64,000 nucleotides of DNA from Azolla caroliniana (lineage: Eukaryota; Polypodiophyta): positions 868,001 to 932,000 of the forward strand of contig JBHGNT010000020.1 in assembly GCA_043228905.1 (NCBI GenBank), read 5' to 3'. Both the position numbers and the translations under genes were made by a program. Below, one piece after another: positions 56,225 to 64,000 of this stretch. A model generated the notes under the pieces. That model saw only the letters and a program-made list of their open reading frames with translations. It was not told where the DNA came from and did not search any database. Within the stretch, counting starts at the first letter, position 1. Each line of letters begins with the position of its first letter.

Positions 56225-59200
56225 ACTTCGGCATGGGATGTCTCTCCAACCCGATCCTCTTCCGGCATCCTTCCAGCTTGTCGGTTGTGAGCACCTTGGT
56301 CAGCATATCCGACCCGTTGTCGTCCGTGTGGATCTTCGTCAGCACGAACTCCTTGTCTTCTATCCTTTCCCGGATCCAGTGGTATCTACGCTGGATGTGT
56401 TTCGTCCGGGAATGGTAGTCCGCATTCTTTGCAAGGTGGATGGCACTCTGACTATCGCAGTAGAGTCGATACTCCTCCTGCCAGATACCGAGCTCTCTAA
56501 TGAAGTCCTTCATCCATATTATTTCCTTGCCGGCTTCAACAGCCGCCATGTACTCCGCCTCCGTGGTTGATAACGCAACCGTCTTCTGCAGCCTCGACTG
56601 CCATGAAACAGCTCCTCCTGCATACGTCATCACATACCCTGATGTGGACCGGCTGGTATCTGCATCAGCCGACATATCCGAATCGGTAAAGCCGTCGAGT
56701 TCGGGCTTACCGGAGCCGAATCGGAGGCACACGTTTGTCGTGCCCTTCAGGTATCGGAGTATCCACTTGACCGCGTTCCAGTGCTCTTTGCCGGGATTGC
56801 TCATGTACCGGCTCACCACTCCGACTGCATATCCGATGTCCGGTCTCGTACACACCATGGCGTACATCAAGCTCCCGACGGCTGAGGCATACGACACTTT
56901 CATCATATCCTCCTTTTCAGCCTTTGTCTTGGGACTTTGCTTGCTGGACAGCTTGCAGTTTGCCGGGAGGGTCGATCCGACCGGTCTTGCTTCCGACATG
57001 TTGAACCGTTTAAGCACCTTTGTCACGTACTTCTCCTGTGACAGCCACAACTGCTTCTTCTTCCGGTCCCGGATGATGTGCATCCCTAGTATTTGCCTCG
57101 CCGGACCCAAGTCCTTCATTGAGAAGGTTCGGTGAAGAGCCTTCTTCAGCACCCGTATCTTGACCTGGTCCCGTCCGACGATCAACATGTCGTCCACGTA
57201 CAGGAGGAGTATTAGAGAGTCTCCTCCTTCGAACTTCTTCACAAACATGCAGTGATCTGACTGCGTTTTGTGGTACCCTTCGTCGGTCATGAAGGAGTCG
57301 AACTTCCGGTACCATTGCCGGGGAGCCTGCTTCAGTCCGTAAAGGCTCTTCTTCAATCGGCATACCAGGTGCTCCTTCCCTTTCTTCTCGAATCCTTCCG
57401 GTTGCTGCATGTAGATCTCTTCTTCGAGGTCGCCGTGAAGGAATGCCGTCTTCACGTCCATCTGTTCTACCTCGAGGTCCATGCTTGCCGCTATGCTCAG
57501 CACCGTCCGGATGGAGGTCATCTTCACTACCGGGGCAAATATTTCGTCGAAGTCGACGCCCTTCTTCTGCTGAAACCCCTTCACCACGATCCTGGCTTTG
57601 TATCTCGGGGGGTTTCCGGCATCTCCCGGTTTCAGCTTGAACACCCACTTGTTTCGAAGTGCCCGCTTTCCATTCGGCAACTCCACAAGTTCGTATGTGT
57701 GGTTTTCATGCAGGGAATCCATCTCGTCCTGCATGGCACTCAACCACCTGCGGCTCTGGGTGTCATGCTTTGCTTCTTCAAAGCTCTCCGGCTCCCCCTC
57801 GTCGGTTAGCAGCACGTGCTCTGGTTCCGGAAATCTCCGGGGGGCCCTCCTCTCTCTTAGAGGATATCTCCGTTCGGGAGCTTCGGTAACCGGTTCTTCC
57901 GATTCTTCTTCTTCATCCGAATCCATTTCGGGATCGGGGCCGGTTCCGGTATCATTTTCATCTTCTTCGGCCGGTTCTGTTTCTTCACCGTCTTCGGCCG
58001 GGTCCTCGAGTGCTAACCGGTCCCTTGCCGGTCGGGACTGCTCCTCGTAGAGTTGATCCTCACCGGTCGACTTGGAGCTCTTCATCTTCTTCTCCGACTC
58101 CCAGTCGGCGAGTGTCTTGTCCTCCATGAAGATGATGTCTCGACTCCTGAATATCTTCTTGTCGACCGGGTCCCATACTCGGTAGCCGAACTCGTCGTCG
58201 CCGTAACCGAGGAATATGCATGGCCGGGTCTTTGGATCTAGCTTTCCTCTCCGGTCCTTTGCCACATGCACGTATGCGAGACACCCGAACACCTTCAGAT
58301 GCCGGTAGGACACTTCCTTACCGGTCCACACTTTCTGCGGCGTGTCTCCGTCCAAAGGTACTGAGGGTGATCTATTTATCACATACGTCGCCGTCGACAT
58401 TGCCTCGGCCCAAAATCCCTTGGGTAATTTCGCATGCGCCAGCATACTCCGGACCCTCTCCATTATGGTCCGGTTCATCCTCTCGGCCAGCCCGTTCAGT
58501 TCCGGCGTCTTCGGCACAGTAAACTCGAGCCGGATTCCCTTCGAGCGACAGTACTCCTGGAACTGCCCCCGGTATTCCCCTCCGTTATCCGCTCGTATCG
58601 CTTTCAGCTTCTTGCCGGATTCTCTTTCCACTCTCGCGTGGAGTTCTTTGAAGACGGACAATACTCGGTCCTTTGTCTTCAACGGTGCCGTCCACAGCTT
58701 CCGGCTGTGGTCATCAATGAATGTCACGAAGTACTGGGCTCCGCCATGTGACTTCGTTTCTACCTGACACACATCAGTGTGCACCAACTCCAATGGTGCG
58801 CTACGTCTCGTCGGTGGCCTTGAGTGGAAGGAGGTCCGGTTTTGCTTACCGGCCAGACAATCGGTGCACTTCTCCAGGTGCACATGCTTCACTGGAATAA
58901 GGTTGTCTTCTGCAAGCCTCTTCATCCCCTTCTCACTCATGTGGCACAGTCTCTTGTGCCACAGCTCACCGGCAGTGTCGGCTGCCACATTCAGCTCTTC
59001 CGGACATAACCGGGCATTCATCAGGTACAGTGTGTTGTCTTTCCGGGCCCGAGCCACTATCAGGCTCCCTTTGCTGAACTTCATGACACCGTTCCGGATG
59101 CTACCCGTGTAGCCTTCATCATCTAGCCTCCCGGCTGAGATCAGGTTCAATCGGACCTCCGGAACGTGTCGCACATCCTTCAACAGCATCTTGCATCCGG

Positions 59201-60299
59201 TTGATGTCAACAGCCACACGTCTCCTATGCCGGCAATCCGGCATGTGCCTTCATTTCCCATCCGGACACAGCCGTGCTCACCGGCTGTGTAGGATGAGAA
59301 GTATTTCTTCTCCGGGGTCAGGTGGAACGACGCTCCGGAATCGACCACCCAGGTCATCTCTTCACCGGCAAGGTTCAGCTCCCTCTCTTCGGTAATGAGC
59401 ATTATCTCTTCTTCACTTGCCGCGAGTGCCGTCGTTCCTTTCCGGTCCTGCCCTCGCCGATCCGGACCTCTCCGGTCCGTGGCTCCCCGGTATGCACCGT
59501 TTCTCTCCGGTGACTTCTTCGAATCGGTGTCGTCGGCTCCGTTGTCCTTTCGGTAATGCCGACAATTCTTCCGGAAGTGCCCCGGCTTCCCACAGTGGAA
59601 GCATGTGGGTCTTCCTCTTGACTGCGACCGGGTCCCCGACTTCTCCCGTCTTTGCGGACTCCGGTTCCCATGTCTTCCCCGTTCCGATTCGGTAAGCAGC
59701 GCCTTCGAGTCGGAGACCGGTTCTTTATCTCTCCGACGCGCTTCTTCGTTCAAAATACTTGTCTTTACCGTTTGTAGGGACAAGTTATCTTCGGCGCAGG
59801 AGGTGCTGAGAGTCACCACCAAGTTCTCCCAGCTGTCCGGCAATGTACACATCAGGATGATGGCTTGCATTGCATCCTCCAACGGGAACTTGATCGCCGC
59901 AAGCTGGTTCACGAATCCCATGAACGTGCTTACGTGTTCCACCATACTCTCGCCGTCCCGGTACTTGAGGTTCACTATCTTTCTCATCAGGGAGGTCCGG
60001 TTCAACGCATTCTTCCTCTCGTAGAGGCCCGACAGCTTCCTCCACATCTCATATGCGTTGGTGTCGTTCGCCACGTGTTGTAGAACGCTCACGTCGACGT
60101 ATTGCCGAATGGTTGCAACGGCTTTCCGGTTCAGAAGCCTCCACTCCGTCTCAAGTACCCCCTTGGGTATTTCCGACCTGTCGATCGGTTCATACAGGTC
60201 CCGAACAATGAGCAGATCCTCCATCTTTATCTTCCAGTCGGCGTAGTTCTGCGCATTCAGCACCATCATCCCCGGCTGCCCGCTGCTGCCGCCTTCCAT
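56223..60299 (-). CDS. copia Gag-Pol polyprotein, intact
   Basis: 1,358 codons without interruption, the usual size for a single-ORF copia element. Domains by residue: Gag capsid 10-195; CX2CX4HX4C zinc knuckle 233-246; aspartic protease with DSGA at 320-323; preintegrase LWHKR at 446-450; integrase core with D509, D571 and E606; acidic linker 760-805; reverse transcriptase about 870-1110 with YVDD at 1034-1037; RNase H about 1200-1330. It makes the particle protein, protease, integrase and RT that copy the element through cytoplasmic particles. Start M at 60299 lies 31 bases inside the 5' LTR and just after the PBS. The order PR-IN-RT-RNH defines copia; the C-terminal DMLTKVLTTDKLEGCR block resembles Tnt1/Tork. 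All catalytic motifs are present. Confidence 0.95.
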   Translation of the reverse strand: MEGGSSGQPGMMVLNAQNYADWKIKMEDLLIVRDLYEPIDRSEIPKGVLETEWRLLNRKAVATIRQYVDVSVLQHVANDTNAYEMWRKLSGLYERKNALNRTSLMRKIVNLKYRDGESMVEHVSTFMGFVNQLAAIKFPLEDAMQAIILMCTLPDSWENLVVTLSTSCAEDNLSLQTVKTSILNEEARRRDKEPVSDSKALLTESERGRHGNRSPQRREKSGTRSQSRGRPTCFHCGKPGHFRKNCRHYRKDNGADDTDSKKSPERNGAYRGATDRRGPDRRGQDRKGTTALAASEEEIMLITEERELNLAGEEMTWVVDSGASFHLTPEKKYFSSYTAGEHGCVRMGNEGTCRIAGIGDVWLLTSTGCKMLLKDVRHVPEVRLNLISAGRLDDEGYTGSIRNGVMKFSKGSLIVARARKDNTLYLMNARLCPEELNVAADTAGELWHKRLCHMSEKGMKRLAEDNLIPVKHVHLEKCTDCLAGKQNRTSFHSRPPTRRSAPLELVHTDVCQVETKSHGGAQYFVTFIDDHSRKLWTAPLKTKDRVLSVFKELHARVERESGKKLKAIRADNGGEYRGQFQEYCRSKGIRLEFTVPKTPELNGLAERMNRTIMERVRSMLAHAKLPKGFWAEAMSTATYVINRSPSVPLDGDTPQKVWTGKEVSYRHLKVFGCLAYVHVAKDRRGKLDPKTRPCIFLGYGDDEFGYRVWDPVDKKIFRSRDIIFMEDKTLADWESEKKMKSSKSTGEDQLYEEQSRPARDRLALEDPAEDGEETEPAEEDENDTGTGPDPEMDSDEEEESEEPVTEAPERRYPLRERRAPRRFPEPEHVLLTDEGEPESFEEAKHDTQSRRWLSAMQDEMDSLHENHTYELVELPNGKRALRNKWVFKLKPGDAGNPPRYKARIVVKGFQQKKGVDFDEIFAPVVKMTSIRTVLSIAASMDLEVEQMDVKTAFLHGDLEEEIYMQQPEGFEKKGKEHLVCRLKKSLYGLKQAPRQWYRKFDSFMTDEGYHKTQSDHCMFVKKFEGGDSLILLLYVDDMLIVGRDQVKIRVLKKALHRTFSMKDLGPARQILGMHIIRDRKKKQLWLSQEKYVTKVLKRFNMSEARPVGSTLPANCKLSSKQSPKTKAEKEDMMKVSYASAVGSLMYAMVCTRPDIGYAVGVVSRYMSNPGKEHWNAVKWILRYLKGTTNVCLRFGSGKPELDGFTDSDMSADADTSRSTSGYVMTYAGGAVSWQSRLQKTVALSTTEAEYMAAVEAGKEIIWMKDFIRELGIWQEEYRLYCDSQSAIHLAKNADYHSRTKHIQRRYHWIRERIEDKEFVLTKIHTDDNGSDMLTKVLTTDKLEGCRKRIGLERHPMPK

Positions 60300-60315
60300 T
60301 TTCTATGTTACCGTC

Positions 60316-60327
60316 GCTCTGATACCA
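60316..60327 (-). promoter_or_regulatory. copia primer-binding site (initiator Met tRNA)
   Basis: The minus strand reads TGGTATCAGAGC, three bases inside the 5' LTR. Confidence 0.9.
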
Positions 60328-60330
60328 CTT

Positions 60331-60972
60331 TGTCGGGCTTCCGCCTCCGGCCACAACCGAGGAACAGGATCGATTCACAGAAAACGGGAAATACACCAAT
60401 GCACGAAAACAATAGAGAGAAGGGCACACTAGATGTTTTACGTGGAAAACCCTAAATGGGAAAAACCACGGGAGTGCAAGACTCCAACTATCACTATACG
60501 CGGGAATGTACAATGGCGAGCTGCAAGGCGACGACCTTGAGCTCGCTGTCCTCGCCACAGGCGGCGGTATTACACAGAGGCGTCGACCTCTTCCTTCCTC
60601 CTTCTCTCTCACTCTCTCTCGGCTGCACTCACTTCGCTCCCTCTTAGTGGAAAACAGAAAATGAGCAACAACAGTTAAACTGTTTGCCCTAAGTCATATT
60701 TATACACATATGACTTTCGGGCTATTTACAAATAAAGCCTCAAGGGCTCTTGGAAAACATATTCACAAATATGTCCCCGCATCCGGATCTCTCTCCGGGT
60801 ACATTCATCATTCGGCTCCGTAACCGGGGTTCTTCAGCATCCGGCTCCGTAGCCGGGGTCTCTTCATCCGGCTTCATGCCGGGTACTCTTCATCATCCGG
60901 TTCCGTAACCGCAACCGGGCTTGCCGTCATTCATCTCCGGACATCCCATCCGGAGGGACCGAAATCCCAACA
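60331..60972 (-). repeat. copia 5' LTR (right)
   Basis: 642 bp; drives transcription toward lower coordinates. TATA box (minus TATAAATA) at 60697-60704. Nearly identical to the left LTR. Confidence 0.95.
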
Positions 60973-60997
60973 CCGAGTTCAACTCTCGGCAAGCGCA
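60973..60997 (+). pseudogene. tRNA-Gly(UCC), 3' part, after copia insertion
   Basis: Duplicated CCGAG followed by the T-loop TTCAACT, CTCGG and CAAGCGCA: tRNA positions 48-72 of the copy begun at 55490. Confidence 0.9.
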
Positions 60998-61638
60998 TAC
61001 CATGTTATTTCAACCAGTACTCACAATCTAAAATAGTAATTTGTTGAAGTCCCTGTCGTAATGTTACGTTCTTCGACAGTTTCATTAGCAGAAGTTTAAA
61101 TGTCTCCAACAAATTGATGTCCTATAAATATTTTGTGCAAAACCCGTTTTAATAAACTAGTTCCCTTTTTATCTTATAAGAAACATAGCGTCACCTTTTG
61201 GTCGCTCACATAAACCATAGAAAATATCATGGAGTCAGGTTTGATATGCGATATTTGTGCGGCTTTAGCCGTACAAACAGGATATTTTTCTTGAAAGCAA
61301 TAACCAACGTTTCAATATTCCGCAAGCGTAAGCTATGTCCTTTACAACGATATTCGAATTGGATAGACAAAATGTATTCGAAAGATTCGAGAATATAAAA
61401 TTGTTGAATGACTCTCATAATTAGATTGTAAGAACAAGAGATAAAAATGAATTAATCTGTTGATTAGCTTACATAGCTTGGTTTTGTTGATTTCTTTCAT
61501 TTGTATGCGAGAAGAAAGTAAGGTTCAGTTTTTATTCGTACAGGTATAGGACTCCCATAATTATGCGACTACTCAACAATAATTTTATCTTGCCTATTTT
61601 AAGTTTCTCATAAGCTTCGACTCAAGAAGATGGAAATT

Positions 61639-61710
61639 GCGCTTGTAGTCCAACGGTTAGGATAATTGCCTTCCAAGTAATAGACCCGACTTCAACTCTC
61701 GGCAAGCGCA
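61639..61710 (+). tRNA. tRNA-Gly(UCC)-like
   Basis: 72 nt. Acceptor perfect; anticodon TCC; anticodon stem ATTGC/GTAAT with a G-U pair; T-stem CCGAC/CTCGG with one mismatch. Confidence 0.65.
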
Positions 61711-62325
61711 TACCATGTTATTTCAACCAGTACTCACAATCTACAATAGAAATCTATTGAAGTCCCTGTCGTAATGTTACGTTCTTCGACAGTTTCATTA
61801 GCAGAGGTTTTAATGTCTCCAACAAATTGATGTCCTATAAATATTTTGTGCAAAAACGGTTATAATAAACTAGATTCCTTCTTATCTTATAAGAAACATA
61901 ACGTCACCTTCTTGTCGCTGACATAAAACATAGAAAACATTAACGACTTGGGTTTGATATTAGATATTTGTGCGGCTTTAGCCGTACAATTAGGATATTT
62001 TTCTTGAAAGCATTAACCAACGTTTCAATATTCTGCAAGGGCAAGCTATGACCTTTAAAGTGATACTCGAATTGGATAGACAAAATGTATTCCATAGATT
62101 CGAGAATATAAAATTGTTGAATGACTTTCATAATTAGATTGTAAGAACAAGAGATAAAAATGATTTAATCTGTTGAATAGCCTACATAGCTTGGTTTTGT
62201 GGATTTCTTTCATTTGTATGCGAGAGGAAAGTATAGGACTCCCATAATTATATGACCACCCAACAATAATTTTATCTTGCCTATTTTAAGTTTCTGATAA
62301 GCTTCCAAAGTAGTAGATTGAAATT

Positions 62326-62397
62326 GCGCTTGTAGTCCAACGGTTAGGATAATTGGCTTCCAAGCAATAGACCCGAGTTCAACTCTCGGCAAGTGCA
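62326..62397 (+). tRNA. tRNA-Gly(UCC)-like
   Basis: 72 nt, TCC. T-arm perfect. Acceptor GCGCTTG/CAAGTGC with a G-U pair; anticodon stem ATTGG/GCAAT with one mismatch. Confidence 0.65.
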
Positions 62398-62825
62398 TAC
62401 CATGTTATTTCAACCCTTTCGTAATGTTACGTTCTTCGAAAGTTTCACTAGAAGAGGTTAAAACGTCTCCAACAAATTGAAGTACAGATTGAAAGCAATT
62501 ACCAACGTTTCAATATTCCGCAAGCGAATGTTATGTCCTTTAGTGCGATACTCGAATTGGATAGACAAAACGTATTCGATAGATTCGAGAATATAAAATT
62601 GTTGAATGATTTTCATAATTAGATTATAAGAACAAGAGATAAAAATGAATTAATCTGTTGATTAGCTTACATAGCTTGGTTTTGTGGATTTCTTTCATTT
62701 GTATGCGAAAAGAAAGTAAGGTTCAGTTTTTATTCGTACAGGTATAGGACTCCCATAAATATGCGACTACTCAACAATAATTTTATCTTGCCTATTTTAT
62801 GTTTCACATAAGCACTAGAAGTATC

Positions 62826-62897
62826 GCGCTTGTAGTCTAACGGTTAGGATAATTGCCTTCTAGGCAATAGACCCGAGTTCAACTCTCGGCAAGTGTA
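62826..62897 (+). tRNA. tRNA-like copy with anticodon TCT
   Basis: 72 nt. Anticodon loop CTTCTAG gives TCT (would read Arg AGA). Stem ATTGC/GCAAT and T-arm perfect. Acceptor GCGCTTG/CAAGTGT pairs with two G-U pairs. Confidence 0.65.
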
Positions 62898-63548
62898 TAC
62901 CATGTTATTTCAACCAGTACTCACGATCTAAAACAGAAATCTATTCAAGTCCCCTTCGTAATGTTACGTTCTTGCAGTTCTTGCAGAGTTTCATTGGCAG
63001 AGGTTAAACTGTTTCCAACAAATTGAAGTCCTATAAATAATTTGTCCAGAAACTGTTTTAATAAACTAGATACGTTTTTATCTTATAAGAAACTTAGAAT
63101 CACCTTTTGGTCACTCACATAAATCATAGAAAACATTAAGCACTCAGGTTTGATATGAGATATTTGTGCGACTTTAGAAGTATAATTAGAATATTTTTTT
63201 TCAATGCAATAAGCAACGTTTCAATATTCCGCAAGCGCATGCTATGTCCTTTAGAGCGGTACTCAAATTGGATAAAAAAAATGTATTCGATAGATTCGAG
63301 AATATAAAATTGTTCACTAACATTCATAAGTAGATTGTAAGAACAGGAGATCAAATTGAATTAATCTGATGAGTAGCTTACATATGTTGTTTAAGTGGAT
63401 TTCTTGCATTTTTATGCGAGAAGAAAGTAAGGTTCAGGTTTTATTCGTATAGGTATACGACTCCCATAATTATGCGACTACTCAACAATAATTTTATCTT
63501 GTGTATTTTATGTTTTTGATAATGTTCCACTGGAAGTAGGTGGAAATT

Positions 63549-63620
63549 GCGCTTGTAGGCCAACGGTTAGGTTAATTCCCTTCCAAGCAATAGACACGAG
63601 TTCAACTCTCGACAAGTGCA
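63549..63620 (+). tRNA. tRNA-Gly(UCC)-like, diverged
   Basis: 72 nt, TCC. D-arm (GGCC/GGTT), anticodon stem (ATTCC/GCAAT) and T-stem (ACGAG/CTCGA) each damaged. Acceptor 3' strand CAAGTGC. Confidence 0.5.
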
Positions 63621-64000
63621 TGCCATGTTATTTCAATCAGTACTCAGGATATAAAAGAGAAATCTATTGAAATCCGTTTTATAATGTTATGTTCTTCAAT
63701 AGTTTCATTAGCAATAAATTAAAGTCCTATAAATTGAAGTTCAAATTGAAAGCAATAACCAACGTTTGAATATTCCGCAAATGCATGTTTTGTCCTTTAG
63801 AGCGGTACTCGAATTGGATAAACAAAATCTATTCGATGACTTTCATAATTAGAGAGTTTCAATATTCCGAAGGCGCACGCTATGTCCTTTAGAGCGGTAC
63901 TTCAATTGGATAAACAAAATCTATTCGATTAGATTCGAGAATATAAAATTGTTGGATGAGTTTCATAACTACATTGTAGGAACAAGAGATCAAATTAAAT

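Larger units (their letters stand above)
55542..60972 (-). mobile_element. Intact Ty1/copia retrotransposon (Tnt1/Tork-like)
   Basis: 5,431 bp, coding on the minus strand. Flanked by perfect 5-bp target duplications CCGAG (55537-55541 and 60973-60977). 3' LTR 55542-56212; 5' LTR 60331-60972. The LTRs differ by about four substitutions, one single-base indel and one extra 28-bp CCGGCTCCGTAGCC-type repeat in the left copy, indicating recent insertion. PBS, PPT and one uninterrupted polyprotein are all present, so it may be autonomous. Confidence 0.95.
60973..64000 (+). repeat. tRNA-Gly satellite array, block 8
   Basis: Continues the array to the window edge with A-type copies at 61639, 62326, 62826 and 63549, increasingly diverged to the right. 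Spacings of 687, 500 and 723 bp show deletions. B-type copies are near 61257 and 61970. A local chimera with two 'cctttagagcggtac' blocks lies at 63790-63900. Confidence 0.85.

Noticed and set aside
55983-56570. Plus-strand 195-codon ORF in the copia LTR and RNase H region
   Set aside because: It is antisense to the LTR and the RNase H domain, GC-rich shadow of a real gene, with no recognisable motif.
57010-59671. Other long ORFs overlapping the copia polyprotein in alternative frames
   Set aside because: They are composition-driven shadows of the 1,358-codon frame, which has all expected domains.
991-64000. The tRNA-like copies as dispersed tRNA-derived SINEs
   Set aside because: They are strictly head-to-tail in one orientation with homologous spacers, no target duplications and no poly-A or poly-T tails; tandem amplification explains them better.

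Overview
The window looks like nuclear DNA of a land plant with a large, repeat-rich genome. It contains Ty1/copia and Ty3/gypsy LTR retrotransposons, a LINE, a fragment resembling plant rhamnogalacturonan lyase, and many copies of a plant-type tRNA-Gly(UCC). The species cannot be told from the sequence. No ordinary intact host protein gene was found.

The backbone is a long head-to-tail array, all on the + strand. Its repeat unit is about 713 bp and carries one tRNA-Gly(UCC)-like gene of 72 nt. I located 64 full, partial or interrupted copies. Copies on the right (about 47.8-55.5 kb) are almost identical and fold perfectly. Copies on the left and in the middle are diverged, truncated or chimeric. 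Each unit is itself an ancient dimer. Half A holds the well-formed tRNA. Half B holds a decayed relative of the same tRNA with homologous flanks. At 48.4-53.2 kb, three units (852+713+851 bp) form a 2,416-bp higher-order repeat present twice in tandem and nearly identical.

The array is interrupted by insertions. From left to right they are: a copia gag-protease fragment (1-991, minus); a decayed Ty3/gypsy element with an extra coiled-coil ORF (3118-13466, minus); a 5'-truncated LINE containing a rhamnogalacturonan-lyase-like fragment (about 15203-18225, minus); a solo copia LTR with perfect 5-bp target duplication (20798-21490, plus); two more copia LTR-gag fragments (26090-27087 and 32858-34124, minus); an about 0.8-kb insertion with a tRNA-derived SINE-like head and a hammerhead-ribozyme core (about 40809-41608, plus); and a young, intact copia element of the Tnt1/Tork type (55542-60972, minus) that landed in the T-arm of one tRNA copy.

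The array blocks at about 1-22.9 kb and 32.9-40.8 kb are paralogous. The second copy preserves empty sites for the gypsy and solo-LTR insertions, so those two came after the segmental duplication. The older copia fragment came before it. The main points of interest are the tRNA-Gly satellite with its compensatory base changes and anticodon shifts, the hammerhead core, and the almost exclusively amber (TAG) decay of the gypsy element.
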